A stretch of DNA of 34,177 bases from Rhodospirillales bacterium (GTDB lineage Bacteria > Pseudomonadota > Alphaproteobacteria > Geminicoccales > Geminicoccaceae), in NCBI GenBank assembly GCA_015490605.1, contig WFXL01000037.1, positions 1-34,177 on the forward strand, given 5' to 3'. How positions within the stretch are numbered: position 1 is the stretch's first letter; each line of letters begins with the position of its first letter. The notes beneath the pieces are model-generated. The model saw only the letters and a program-made list of their open reading frames with translations. It was not told where the DNA came from and made no database searches. The position numbers were made by a program, and so were the translations under genes. Positions 27,859-34,177 of this stretch are shown one piece after another.

Positions 27859-28872
27859 ATGACCAGGCTCACGCGTCGCACGCTGCTCACCGGGACCGCC
27901 GCGGTGGGGGTGCTCGCCCTGGCCGGTGTCCGCGTTGCCCGCGGCGAGATCACCATCAAGTTCAGCCACGTGGTCTCCCCCAAGGGCCATCCCAAGGGCG
28001 AGGCGGCGCAGCTGTTCGCCGACTGTGCCAACGAGAAGCTCGCCGGCAAGGCCAAGGTCGAGGTCTATCCCAACTCGCAGCTCTATAACGACAACAAGGT
28101 TCTCGAGGCGATGCTGCTGGGCGACGTGCAGTTCGCCGCGCCGTCGCTGTCGAAGTTCGAACGTTTCACCAAGAAGTACCGCATCTTCGACCTGCCGTTC
28201 CTGTTCGAGAACGAAGAGGCGGTGCTATGCTTCATGCGCAGCAGCACCGGCCAGAAGCTGCTCCGTGCCATGGATGACAAGGGGCTGCTCGGTCTGGGCT
28301 ACTGGATGAACGGCATGAAGCAGCTCTCGGCCAACAAGCCGTTGCTGGTGCCGGAGGACGCCAAGGGCCTCAAGTTCCGCATCCAGCAGTCGGACGTGCT
28401 GGCGGCACAGTTCGAGGCGCTCGGTGCGGTGCCGCAGAAGATGGCCTTCGCCGAAGTCTACGGCGCCCTGCAGCAGGGGGTGGTGGACGGCCAGGAGAAC
28501 ACCTACACTAACATCTACACCAAGAAGTTCTACGAGGTCCAGGACGGCCTCACCGAGACCAACCACGGCGTCATCGCCTATCTGGTGGTCACCAGCCGCG
28601 AATGGTGGGAGGGGTTGCCGGAAGACATCCGCAGCGTCCTTGAGGAGTGCATGGCCAAGGCCACTGATTATGCCAACAGCAAGGCCTCGGAGCTCAACCA
28701 GCAGGCCAAGCAGAAGCTCATCGAGGCGGGCGTGACCATCCGCACCCTCACGCCCGAACAGCGTCAGCAGTGGGTCGAGGTGATGAAGCCGGTGTGGGCC
28801 AAGTTCGAGGCTGACATCGGCCGCGATGTGATCGAGGCGGCGCTGGCGGCCAATCAGGGCAAGTGCGACTGA
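27859..28872 (+). CDS. dctP: TRAP transporter substrate-binding protein, DctP family
   Basis: The start ATG is preceded by GGAAGGAGGAG. The 337-residue protein has a signal peptide with a Tat-like TRRTLLTG motif, a hydrophobic stretch, and a probable cleavage after VARG near residue 30. The mature part shows the DctP pattern (KFSHVVSPKGHPKGEAA, EVYPNSQLYNDN, KGLKFRIQQSDV with the conserved carboxylate-binding Arg, and ENTYTNIYTKKFYEVQ). These closely resemble C4-dicarboxylate binders, so malate, succinate or fumarate is likely. It is followed by dctQ and dctM. Confidence 0.92.
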   Translation: MTRLTRRTLLTGTAAVGVLALAGVRVARGEITIKFSHVVSPKGHPKGEAAQLFADCANEKLAGKAKVEVYPNSQLYNDNKVLEAMLLGDVQFAAPSLSKFERFTKKYRIFDLPFLFENEEAVLCFMRSSTGQKLLRAMDDKGLLGLGYWMNGMKQLSANKPLLVPEDAKGLKFRIQQSDVLAAQFEALGAVPQKMAFAEVYGALQQGVVDGQENTYTNIYTKKFYEVQDGLTETNHGVIAYLVVTSREWWEGLPEDIRSVLEECMAKATDYANSKASELNQQAKQKLIEAGVTIRTLTPEQRQQWVEVMKPVWAKFEADIGRDVIEAALAANQGKCD

Positions 28873-28885
28873 TCCCGACGCAGGT

Positions 28886-28907
28886 GGGGCCGGCTCTGGC
28901 CGGCCCC
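28886..28907 (+). other. Intercistronic hairpin between dctP and dctQ
   Basis: GGGGCCGG (28886-28893) pairs with CCGGCCCC (28900-28907) around a 6-nt loop. No T-run follows. Such hairpins after the binding-protein gene are known to protect or partly terminate transcripts, so that binding protein exceeds permease. Confidence 0.6.
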
Positions 28908-28930
28908 GCGGCCGTGGGAGGGAGGATGCC

Positions 28931-29491
28931 GTGGAAACGCGGCCGGAACGGCGGCGCCTGGCCGCCTGGGTGGAGGCGCTGGAGCAGACCGTGATCGCCG
29001 TGCTGTTCGCGGCGATGGTGCTGGTCACCTTCGTCCAGGTGGTGCTGCGCTATCTGTTCAACGCCGGATTCCTGTGGGCGCTGGAGTTCACCACCTTCGC
29101 CTTTGCCTGGCTGGTGCTTTTCGGTGTTGCCTATGGCGTCAAGCACGCCGTCCATCTCGGTGTGGACGCCTTCGTGCGGCTGTTTCCCACCCCGGTCCAG
29201 CGGATCTTCGCGCTGCTGGCGGTGCTGGCGGGCCTCGCCTACGCTGGCATCATGCTCGCCGGTGCCTGGGAATATGTCAGCAAGCTCTACCGCATCGGCA
29301 TTCATGCGACGGACCTGCCGATTCCCCGCTGGATCCCCTACAGCATCCTGGTGGTGGGGATGGTGCTGATGATCCTGCGGCTGCTGCAGGCGGGCTTCGA
29401 GATCATCCAGGGCCGCCGCACCAGCCTGCTGGCGGATGAGGCCCGCGGCACCATCCGCGAGCTGCTGGGCGAAGAGGGGCAGGGGCGCTGA
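28931..29491 (+). CDS. dctQ: TRAP transporter small permease, DctQ family
   Basis: The start is GTG 28931 behind GGAGGGAGGA. The 186-residue protein has four membrane helices: about 18-40, 50-70, 90-115 and 130-155. The segment FVQVVLRYLFNAGFLWALEF near 32-51 matches the conserved Q..R...N....E signature of DctQ. It ends 3 nt before the dctM start. Confidence 0.92.
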   Translation: METRPERRRLAAWVEALEQTVIAVLFAAMVLVTFVQVVLRYLFNAGFLWALEFTTFAFAWLVLFGVAYGVKHAVHLGVDAFVRLFPTPVQRIFALLAVLAGLAYAGIMLAGAWEYVSKLYRIGIHATDLPIPRWIPYSILVVGMVLMILRLLQAGFEIIQGRRTSLLADEARGTIRELLGEEGQGR

Positions 29492-29494
29492 CCC

Positions 29495-31045
29495 ATGGCC
29501 ATCGCCACCCTCTTCGGTCTTCTGTTCCTGCTGCTGCTGATCGGCACGCCCATCGCCATCGCCCTGGGGCTCAGCAGCGTCGTCACCATTCTTCTGTTTT
29601 CCGACGACAGCCTCGCCTCCATCGCGCTCAAACTGTTTGAGACGATGGAGCACTATACGCTCCTGGCGATTCCCTTCTTCATCCTGGGCTCGGCCTTCCT
29701 GACCACCGGCGGCGTGGCCCGCCGGCTGATCCGTTTTGCGATTGCCAGCGTCGGCCATCTCCGCGGCGGCCTCGCCATGGCCGGGGTGCTGGCGTGCATG
29801 CTGTTCGCCGCCGTCTCCGGCTCCTCGCCGGCCACGGTGGTGGCCATCGGTTCGATCGCCATCGCCGGCATGGTGCGGGCCGGCTACCGGCTGGATTTTG
29901 CCGCCGGCGTCATCTGCACCGCCGGCACGCTGGGGATTCTGATCCCGCCCTCCATCGTCATGGTGGTCTATGCCGCCGCCACCGACCAGTCGGTCGGGCG
30001 GCTGTTTCTCGCCGGCGTGATCCCGGGCATCGTCGCCGGGCTCATGCTCATGTTCACCATCTGGTGGCGCGCCCGCCGGCTCGACCTGCCGCGCCAGCCG
30101 CGGGTTTCCTGGCGTGCCTGGTTCGAGGGGCTGGGCGAGTCCATCTGGGGGCTGCTGCTGATCATTATCATCATGGGCGGCATCTATGGCGGCATCTTCA
30201 CCCCCACCGAAGCGGCCGCCGTCTCCGCCGTCTATGCCTTCCTCATCGCCCATTTCGTCTATCGCGACATGGGGCCGCTCGCCGCCGCCGGCGACGGCAT
30301 GCCCAGCACCCACGGCATCGCCCTCTTGGCGCTGTTGGCGCTGCTGGCGCTCGTGGCCGGCTGGAGCAGCGGTGTCTTCGCACCGACGGCCGCCGCCGGC
30401 GGTCTGCTGGCGCTGGCTGCGGTGGTGCTCGCCTACGGGCTACTGGCGCCGCGGGCCGGCATCGAGCACCCCTATGGCGCACTCGCGCGTTCGCTCGGGG
30501 AGTTCCTGCTCCATCTCGGCCCCGCCCTGGTGCACCGCGACACCCGGCGGGTGATGGTGGAGGCGGGGCGCACCACCATCATGCTGATGTTCATCATCGC
30601 CAATGCGATGATCTTCGCCCACGTGCTCACCACCGAGCGGATTCCCCACACCATCACCCAGTGGATCGTGAGCCAGGGTTTCTCCTGGTGGACGTTCCTG
30701 ATCGTGGTCAACCTGCTGCTGCTGATCGCCGGCAACTTCATGGAACCCTCGGCGATCCTGCTGATCATGGCGCCAATCCTGTTCCCCATCGCCCTGGAGC
30801 TGGGGATCGACCCGATCCACCTGGGAATCGTCATGGTGGTCAACATGGAGGTGGGGATGATCACGCCGCCGGTGGGGCTCAATCTCTTCGTCACCTCGGG
30901 GATCACCGGCATGAGCGTGATGGAGGTGGTGCGCGCTGCCCTGCCTTGGCTCATGGTGCTGCTCGCCTTTCTGGCCCTGGTCACCTACGTGCCACCGCTC
31001 TCCACCCTGCTGCCCGACCTCCTCTACGGCCCGCTGCGGATCTAG
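29495..31045 (+). CDS. dctM: TRAP transporter large permease, DctM family, enlarged
   Basis: The 516-residue membrane protein carries the substrate and ion path. DctM signatures are present: LLAIPFFILGSAFLTTGG near 57-73, AAVSGSSPATVVAIG near 105-119, GTLGILIPPSIVMVVYA near 144-160, GIFTPTEAAAVSAVYA near 233-248, and GMITPPVGLNLFV near 447-459. It is about 90 residues longer than the usual ~426; the extra part lies near 258-345 and adds two hydrophobic spans (about 274-290 and 298-317). Confidence 0.94.
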   Translation: MAIATLFGLLFLLLLIGTPIAIALGLSSVVTILLFSDDSLASIALKLFETMEHYTLLAIPFFILGSAFLTTGGVARRLIRFAIASVGHLRGGLAMAGVLACMLFAAVSGSSPATVVAIGSIAIAGMVRAGYRLDFAAGVICTAGTLGILIPPSIVMVVYAAATDQSVGRLFLAGVIPGIVAGLMLMFTIWWRARRLDLPRQPRVSWRAWFEGLGESIWGLLLIIIIMGGIYGGIFTPTEAAAVSAVYAFLIAHFVYRDMGPLAAAGDGMPSTHGIALLALLALLALVAGWSSGVFAPTAAAGGLLALAAVVLAYGLLAPRAGIEHPYGALARSLGEFLLHLGPALVHRDTRRVMVEAGRTTIMLMFIIANAMIFAHVLTTERIPHTITQWIVSQGFSWWTFLIVVNLLLLIAGNFMEPSAILLIMAPILFPIALELGIDPIHLGIVMVVNMEVGMITPPVGLNLFVTSGITGMSVMEVVRAALPWLMVLLAFLALVTYVPPLSTLLPDLLYGPLRI

Positions 31046-31115
31046 CGGACGCGACCGGGGCGCTGCGCCGTCGCCAGCGGGTCAATTCCGGCGTCAATTC
31101 GCATGTGCTCACCGC

Positions 31116-31146
31116 TTGACCTTCCCCCTGCGGGAAGGTGGAGACT
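31116..31146 (+). promoter_or_regulatory. CueR/HmrR-type copper-responsive promoter and operator
   Basis: TTGACC (31116-31121) and the -10-like GAGACT (31141-31146) are separated by 19 nt, the long spacer that MerR-family activators correct by twisting DNA. A perfect inverted repeat, ACCTTCCC (31119-31126) and GGGAAGGT (31132-31139), lies in the spacer exactly as in CueR/HmrR sites. The subunit II gene starts 40 nt further on. Two GTCAATTC repeats (31081-31088, 31093-31100) lie just upstream. The regulator gene is not in the window. Confidence 0.75.
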
Positions 31147-31185
31147 GCCGTCTCGCCAATAAGACCCGGAAGGGGAGGGGTACTC

Positions 31186-31800
31186 ATGTACGAAGCCCTG
31201 GGACTCGACGCCCAGCGAACCATCCTGATCGCCATCATGTTGGCGCTCGGGGTAGCGGGCATCGCCGCCCTGTTCGTCGGCCTCTTCGCTCGCACCAAGA
31301 TACGATTACCCTACAGCGCCGAAGTGGGCTTTGTGGCCCTGCTGGTGGGGTTGCTGATCTATGGCGATGCCACCAGCACCTCCACCTACCGCGCCTATGA
31401 GGCGCTGCTGCCGCGGGAGGGCGAGGTCGGTGTCGCCGACGAGGCGCCCGCCGGTCAGTTCGACAAGAATGTGCGGGTGCTGGCCTTCCAGTGGGGCTTC
31501 CTGTTCTTCGACGGCGACAAGGCCCTGCGCAATGTGGTGCAGGTGCCGCCCGGCGCGCGGGTGCTGTTCCGCATCGGTGCAAGCGATGTGATCCACGGCT
31601 TCAATGTGCCTGCCGCCAGCATCACCGCCGAGCTGGAGCCGGGCGAGACCCGCTATGTCTGGCTGCGGGCGCCGGATCGTCCGGGCAAGTACCTGATCCA
31701 GTGCCTCAACTACTGCGGCCTTGGCCATGCGCAGATGAAGGCATGGCTGGTGGTGGGCGAACCCGCCGAGGAGGATCACGACGGGGCTGAGGAGGCGTGA
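31186..31800 (+). CDS. Heme-copper oxidase subunit II with CuA site
   Basis: I use ATG 31186, preceded by AGGGGAGGGG, rather than an upstream in-frame start. The 204-residue protein has two membrane segments (about 12-34 and 46-60), then a periplasmic cupredoxin domain. The CuA ligands are His 137 (DVIHGF), Cys 173, Cys 177, His 181 and Met 184 in CLNYCGLGHAQM. FQWGFLF near 101-107 is the aromatic electron-entry region. It takes electrons to subunit I, encoded 3 nt downstream. It lacks the C-terminal cytochrome c domain. Confidence 0.9.
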   Translation: MYEALGLDAQRTILIAIMLALGVAGIAALFVGLFARTKIRLPYSAEVGFVALLVGLLIYGDATSTSTYRAYEALLPREGEVGVADEAPAGQFDKNVRVLAFQWGFLFFDGDKALRNVVQVPPGARVLFRIGASDVIHGFNVPAASITAELEPGETRYVWLRAPDRPGKYLIQCLNYCGLGHAQMKAWLVVGEPAEEDHDGAEEA

Positions 31801-31803
31801 ACC

Positions 31804-33387
31804 ATGGTCGCTGCGACCCACGACAACAACCGGGACATCGATGCTGCCCGCTGGGATCCGAAGGATCTTCTGGCGGAACTCGACCTGCGGCGGTTGCTGT
31901 TCTCCGACGACTACCGCATGATCGCCCTCAAGGGGCTGCTCCTGTCGCTGTCCATGCTGGCCCTGGCCGGGACCTTCGGCCTCACCTTCCGGGCCGAACT
32001 CACCGCGCCCGACATCCAGTTCTTTGGCGCGCGGCCTTACATGAACCTCATGACTCTCCACGGGATGCTGATGGTCTTCGGCTTTCTCATCCCGTTCGTG
32101 ATCTCGCTATGCTATTATGTCATGCCGCGCGTGCTGGGCACCGAGCGCCTCGAATGGCCGGCACTGGCCCACGCCAGCTGGTGGCTGCTGGTGGTGGCGG
32201 CGGTGCTGCTGATCATCGGCCGGCCCGACTTCACCTGGACCTTCTATGCCCCCATGAGCCTGCGCGTGGGCGGTCCGCTGGTGTGGATGGGCTATCTCGC
32301 CATCGTGCTGGTGGCCATTTCCGAGTTCCTGGCGGGGCTGGTGCTGCTGCGCAGCGCGCTGGCCTGGCGCGGAAGCTGGCGCGATTGGCCGCTCATGGGC
32401 TGGGGCATGATGACCGAGGGGGTGATGCTGCTGTTCTCGACCCCGGCCCTGGGGCTGGTGGGCCTGTTGCTGTTCACCGATTGGCTCACCCTCACGGCGG
32501 TGTTCGATCCCTCCCGCGGTGGCAGCACCACCACCTTCCTGTGGCTGTTCTGGTTCTATGGTCATCCGGCGGTCTATCTGCCGCTGGTGCCGGCCATCGC
32601 CCTGATCTACACGCTGCTGCCGCGCTTTCTCGCCCGGCCGCTGTGGAGCAAGATCTCGGCCATCATCGCCTTTCTTACCCTGTTGGTGCTCTCCTTCGGC
32701 GTGTTTCACCACCATTTCCAGCCGGTGGTGAATGAGCACACCTGGGTGCAGCGGGCATTCCAGATCCTCACGCTGCTGATCTTTATCCCCAGCGCACTGC
32801 ATGTGTTCAACTGGGTGGCCAGCCTGCTGGAGGGGCCGATCCCACGGGAAGGCCGTGAGGCGATTCCGTTCAAATTCATCATCGGGTCGATCTTCTTCAT
32901 CATCATCGGCGGCGTGGTTGGATATATCAACGCCCAGATCGCCATCAATACGGAGTTCATTCATAATACCTATTGGATCCCGGGGCACTTCCATGCCATG
33001 TTCCTCGGGTTCTGCGCGCAGGTGGGAATGGCAGCGCTATATTACCTCTATCCATACTTCACGGGACGGATGTACAACCAGCGCCTCGCCAACCTGCACT
33101 TCTGGCTGTGGCAGGTGGGCATCTTCGGCCAGGTGATGACCATGTACGCCCTCGGCTATGCCTTCTTCCCGCGGTGGGTGGTGGACTATCTGCCCATCCC
33201 CCTGTGGAGCTCGCTGCAGTTCTGGCTCACCGTCAGCGTGACCCTGGTGGGCCTGGGTTTCGTGGTGCTGGCCTGGAACCTCCTGTGGAGCTATCGCCGC
33301 GGTGAGGTGGTGACCCGGGATCCGTGGGCCATCAAGCCCGCGGCCGAGGCGGCGCGTCCCGAGGCGGTTCCGGCGGCGGGAGAGTGA
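31804..33387 (+). CDS. Heme-copper oxidase subunit I
   Basis: The 527-residue protein has about twelve membrane helices. Heme and copper ligands are His 86 (TLHGMLM; low-spin heme), His 254 with crosslink Tyr 258 in GHPAVY (CuB), the pair among His 302-304 in FHHHFQP (CuB), and His 395/His 397 in PGHFHAM (high-spin and low-spin hemes). The Tyr supports O2 rather than NO reduction. The Glu of the usual HPEVY motif, which gates the D channel in A1-type oxidases, is Ala 256, and no YS motif replaces it (FYGHPAVY), so proton uptake probably uses another route, as in B-type enzymes. Heme type cannot be told. Confidence 0.93.
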   Translation: MVAATHDNNRDIDAARWDPKDLLAELDLRRLLFSDDYRMIALKGLLLSLSMLALAGTFGLTFRAELTAPDIQFFGARPYMNLMTLHGMLMVFGFLIPFVISLCYYVMPRVLGTERLEWPALAHASWWLLVVAAVLLIIGRPDFTWTFYAPMSLRVGGPLVWMGYLAIVLVAISEFLAGLVLLRSALAWRGSWRDWPLMGWGMMTEGVMLLFSTPALGLVGLLLFTDWLTLTAVFDPSRGGSTTTFLWLFWFYGHPAVYLPLVPAIALIYTLLPRFLARPLWSKISAIIAFLTLLVLSFGVFHHHFQPVVNEHTWVQRAFQILTLLIFIPSALHVFNWVASLLEGPIPREGREAIPFKFIIGSIFFIIIGGVVGYINAQIAINTEFIHNTYWIPGHFHAMFLGFCAQVGMAALYYLYPYFTGRMYNQRLANLHFWLWQVGIFGQVMTMYALGYAFFPRWVVDYLPIPLWSSLQFWLTVSVTLVGLGFVVLAWNLLWSYRRGEVVTRDPWAIKPAAEAARPEAVPAAGE

Positions 33388-33389
33388 CC

Positions 33390-34076
33390 ATGATCCTGCG
33401 CGTCTGGCTCGGTTTCACCGTGGTGTTGCTGGTGGTGGCGTGGTATCTGGCGCTGCCGGCATCCCCCGCCCCCTATCAGGCGAGTCCGACGAGCTTCGTC
33501 GGTGCCTTCGTCGAGCGCGGGCTCGTGCCCAAGCCCGACCATTATGTGGAGGATGAAGAGCTGGAGCACGAGGTGTTCGAGATCCCGGCGGAAGATGCCG
33601 CCCGCGTGCCGGAAGGGGCCGGCGAGGGGCTCGCGGTGTTGCTGCAGGGGCGTGAGGGCGAGGTGCGCGACAAGCTCGCCACGCTCCAGCTGGACCGCAC
33701 CATTGAGCTCGCCATGGAGGAGTGGGGTTTCGACCCCGGCCGGGTGCAGCTCAAGGCCGGCGAGACGGTGGCGCTGGTGATCGAGAATACCGGCAACATC
33801 CCCCACGAATTCATGATCATGGCCGATGCCGCCATGAAGGGGGTGAACTACCGGCTTGCCCGCGCCGACTGGAACCTCACCGAACATGAGGCGGTGGCGG
33901 AACAGAGCTTCCTGCTGCCGGGCGAGCGCATGGTGATGGTGGTGCGGGCGGACAAGCCCGGCATGTGGATGTTCATGTGCATGTTCCCCTACCACATGCA
34001 GCTGGGCATGATGGGCATGCTCATGGCCGCGGTTGAGGAAGGTGGCATGCCCATGGGCGGTGATATGAAGATGTAG
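33390..34076 (+). CDS. Membrane-anchored blue-copper (cupredoxin) protein
   Basis: The 228-residue protein has an N-terminal membrane anchor (about 4-22), an acidic, probably flexible linker (about 50-100) and a C-terminal cupredoxin domain (about 104-213). Type 1 copper ligands are His 139 (IPHEF), Cys 197, His 202 and Met 207, in CMFPYHMQLGM. The C-x4-H-x4-M spacing is that of rusticyanin/sulfocyanin, which feed terminal oxidases. It starts 2 nt after the oxidase subunit I stop. The tail is Met-rich (MPMGGDMKM), as in copper-handling proteins. It may donate electrons to CuA or deliver copper; both are inference. Confidence 0.85.
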   Translation: MILRVWLGFTVVLLVVAWYLALPASPAPYQASPTSFVGAFVERGLVPKPDHYVEDEELEHEVFEIPAEDAARVPEGAGEGLAVLLQGREGEVRDKLATLQLDRTIELAMEEWGFDPGRVQLKAGETVALVIENTGNIPHEFMIMADAAMKGVNYRLARADWNLTEHEAVAEQSFLLPGERMVMVVRADKPGMWMFMCMFPYHMQLGMMGMLMAAVEEGGMPMGGDMKM

Positions 34077-34101
34077 CGCGGTGGCTCTGCCGTGACCGAG
34101 C

Positions 34102-34133
34102 GGGGCCGGGCCCGCCGCCCGGCCCCGTCCTTT
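34102..34133 (+). terminator. Hairpin terminator after the oxidase unit
   Basis: GGGGCCGGGC (34102-34111) pairs perfectly with GCCCGGCCCC (34117-34126) around 5 nt, followed by GTCCTTT. The T-run is short, but the very stable stem 26 nt after the last stop suits transcription termination. Confidence 0.65.
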
Positions 34134-34177
34134 GCGGATCCTCCCACCGTGTGGGCGGTCACACCATCCCGTGCGAC

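Noticed and set aside
31119-31139. Reading the ACCTTCCC inverted repeat as the dctM terminator
   Set aside because: No T-run follows and the repeat sits exactly between a TTGACC -35 and a -10-like box with 19-nt spacing, as in CueR/HmrR promoters. A dual role is not excluded.
31804-33387. Subunit I as a nitric oxide reductase
   Set aside because: The crosslink tyrosine of the HPxVY motif is present and the NorB glutamates are not recognisable, so an O2 reductase is more likely.

Overview
The window is high-GC DNA whose core gene content points to an alphaproteobacterium. The pairs glnE next to a bcp-type peroxiredoxin and glyQ-glyS followed by ppdK are arrangements I associate with Rhodospirillales-like genomes. 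This is inference from gene order and family; no rRNA is present and I cannot name a genus.

Region 1 (1-9244) is one end of an integrated phage-like or satellite element seated at the 3' end of a tRNA-Arg(CCU) gene. A rightward block (3845-9197) of tightly overlapping small genes carries a RecB-like/DUF3799 nuclease, a RecA-fold Sak4-type ATPase, an excisionase-like protein and a tyrosine integrase next to the tRNA. A leftward block carries a primase-polymerase, a D5-type helicase, a stand-alone copy of the helicase C-terminal domain and a RuvC-like resolvase. Between helicase and stand-alone domain is a ~400-nt gap with iteron-like repeats and a large inverted repeat around AT-rich DNA, a candidate replication origin. 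The resolvase is broken at the left edge: its C-terminus lies on the opposite strand from its N-terminus. No capsid, portal, lysis or repressor gene is visible, and the far end of the element is outside the window.

Region 2 (9245-21480) is core chromosome: tRNA-Arg and tRNA-Val, an FNR/FixK-like box ahead of a DUF6455-type cysteine protein, a leftward operon (glnE, membrane protein, one-cysteine BCP, O-methyltransferase), and a rightward operon glyQ-glyS-ppdK-meaB. glnE and glyQ diverge from paired TTGACC promoters.

Region 3 (21481-27858) is mostly leftward: a fatty-acid-hydroxylase-family membrane protein, a degenerate 6-phosphogluconate-dehydrogenase-like protein, fabD, fabG, a SAM methyltransferase, a BASS-family transporter and an aldo-keto reductase. 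At its left end an islet of lower GC holds a 44-residue, very basic small protein with its own promoter.

Region 4 (27859-34177) is rightward: a C4-dicarboxylate-type TRAP transporter (dctP-dctQ-dctM, with an enlarged DctM), then a three-gene unit encoding a CuA subunit II, a heme-copper oxidase subunit I and a membrane-anchored blue-copper protein with rusticyanin-like ligand spacing. The unit is preceded by a promoter with the exact architecture of CueR/HmrR targets (19-bp spacer, perfect ACCTTCCC inverted repeat) and closed by a strong hairpin. A copper-responsive oxidase with its own blue-copper protein is the most interesting candidate system here.
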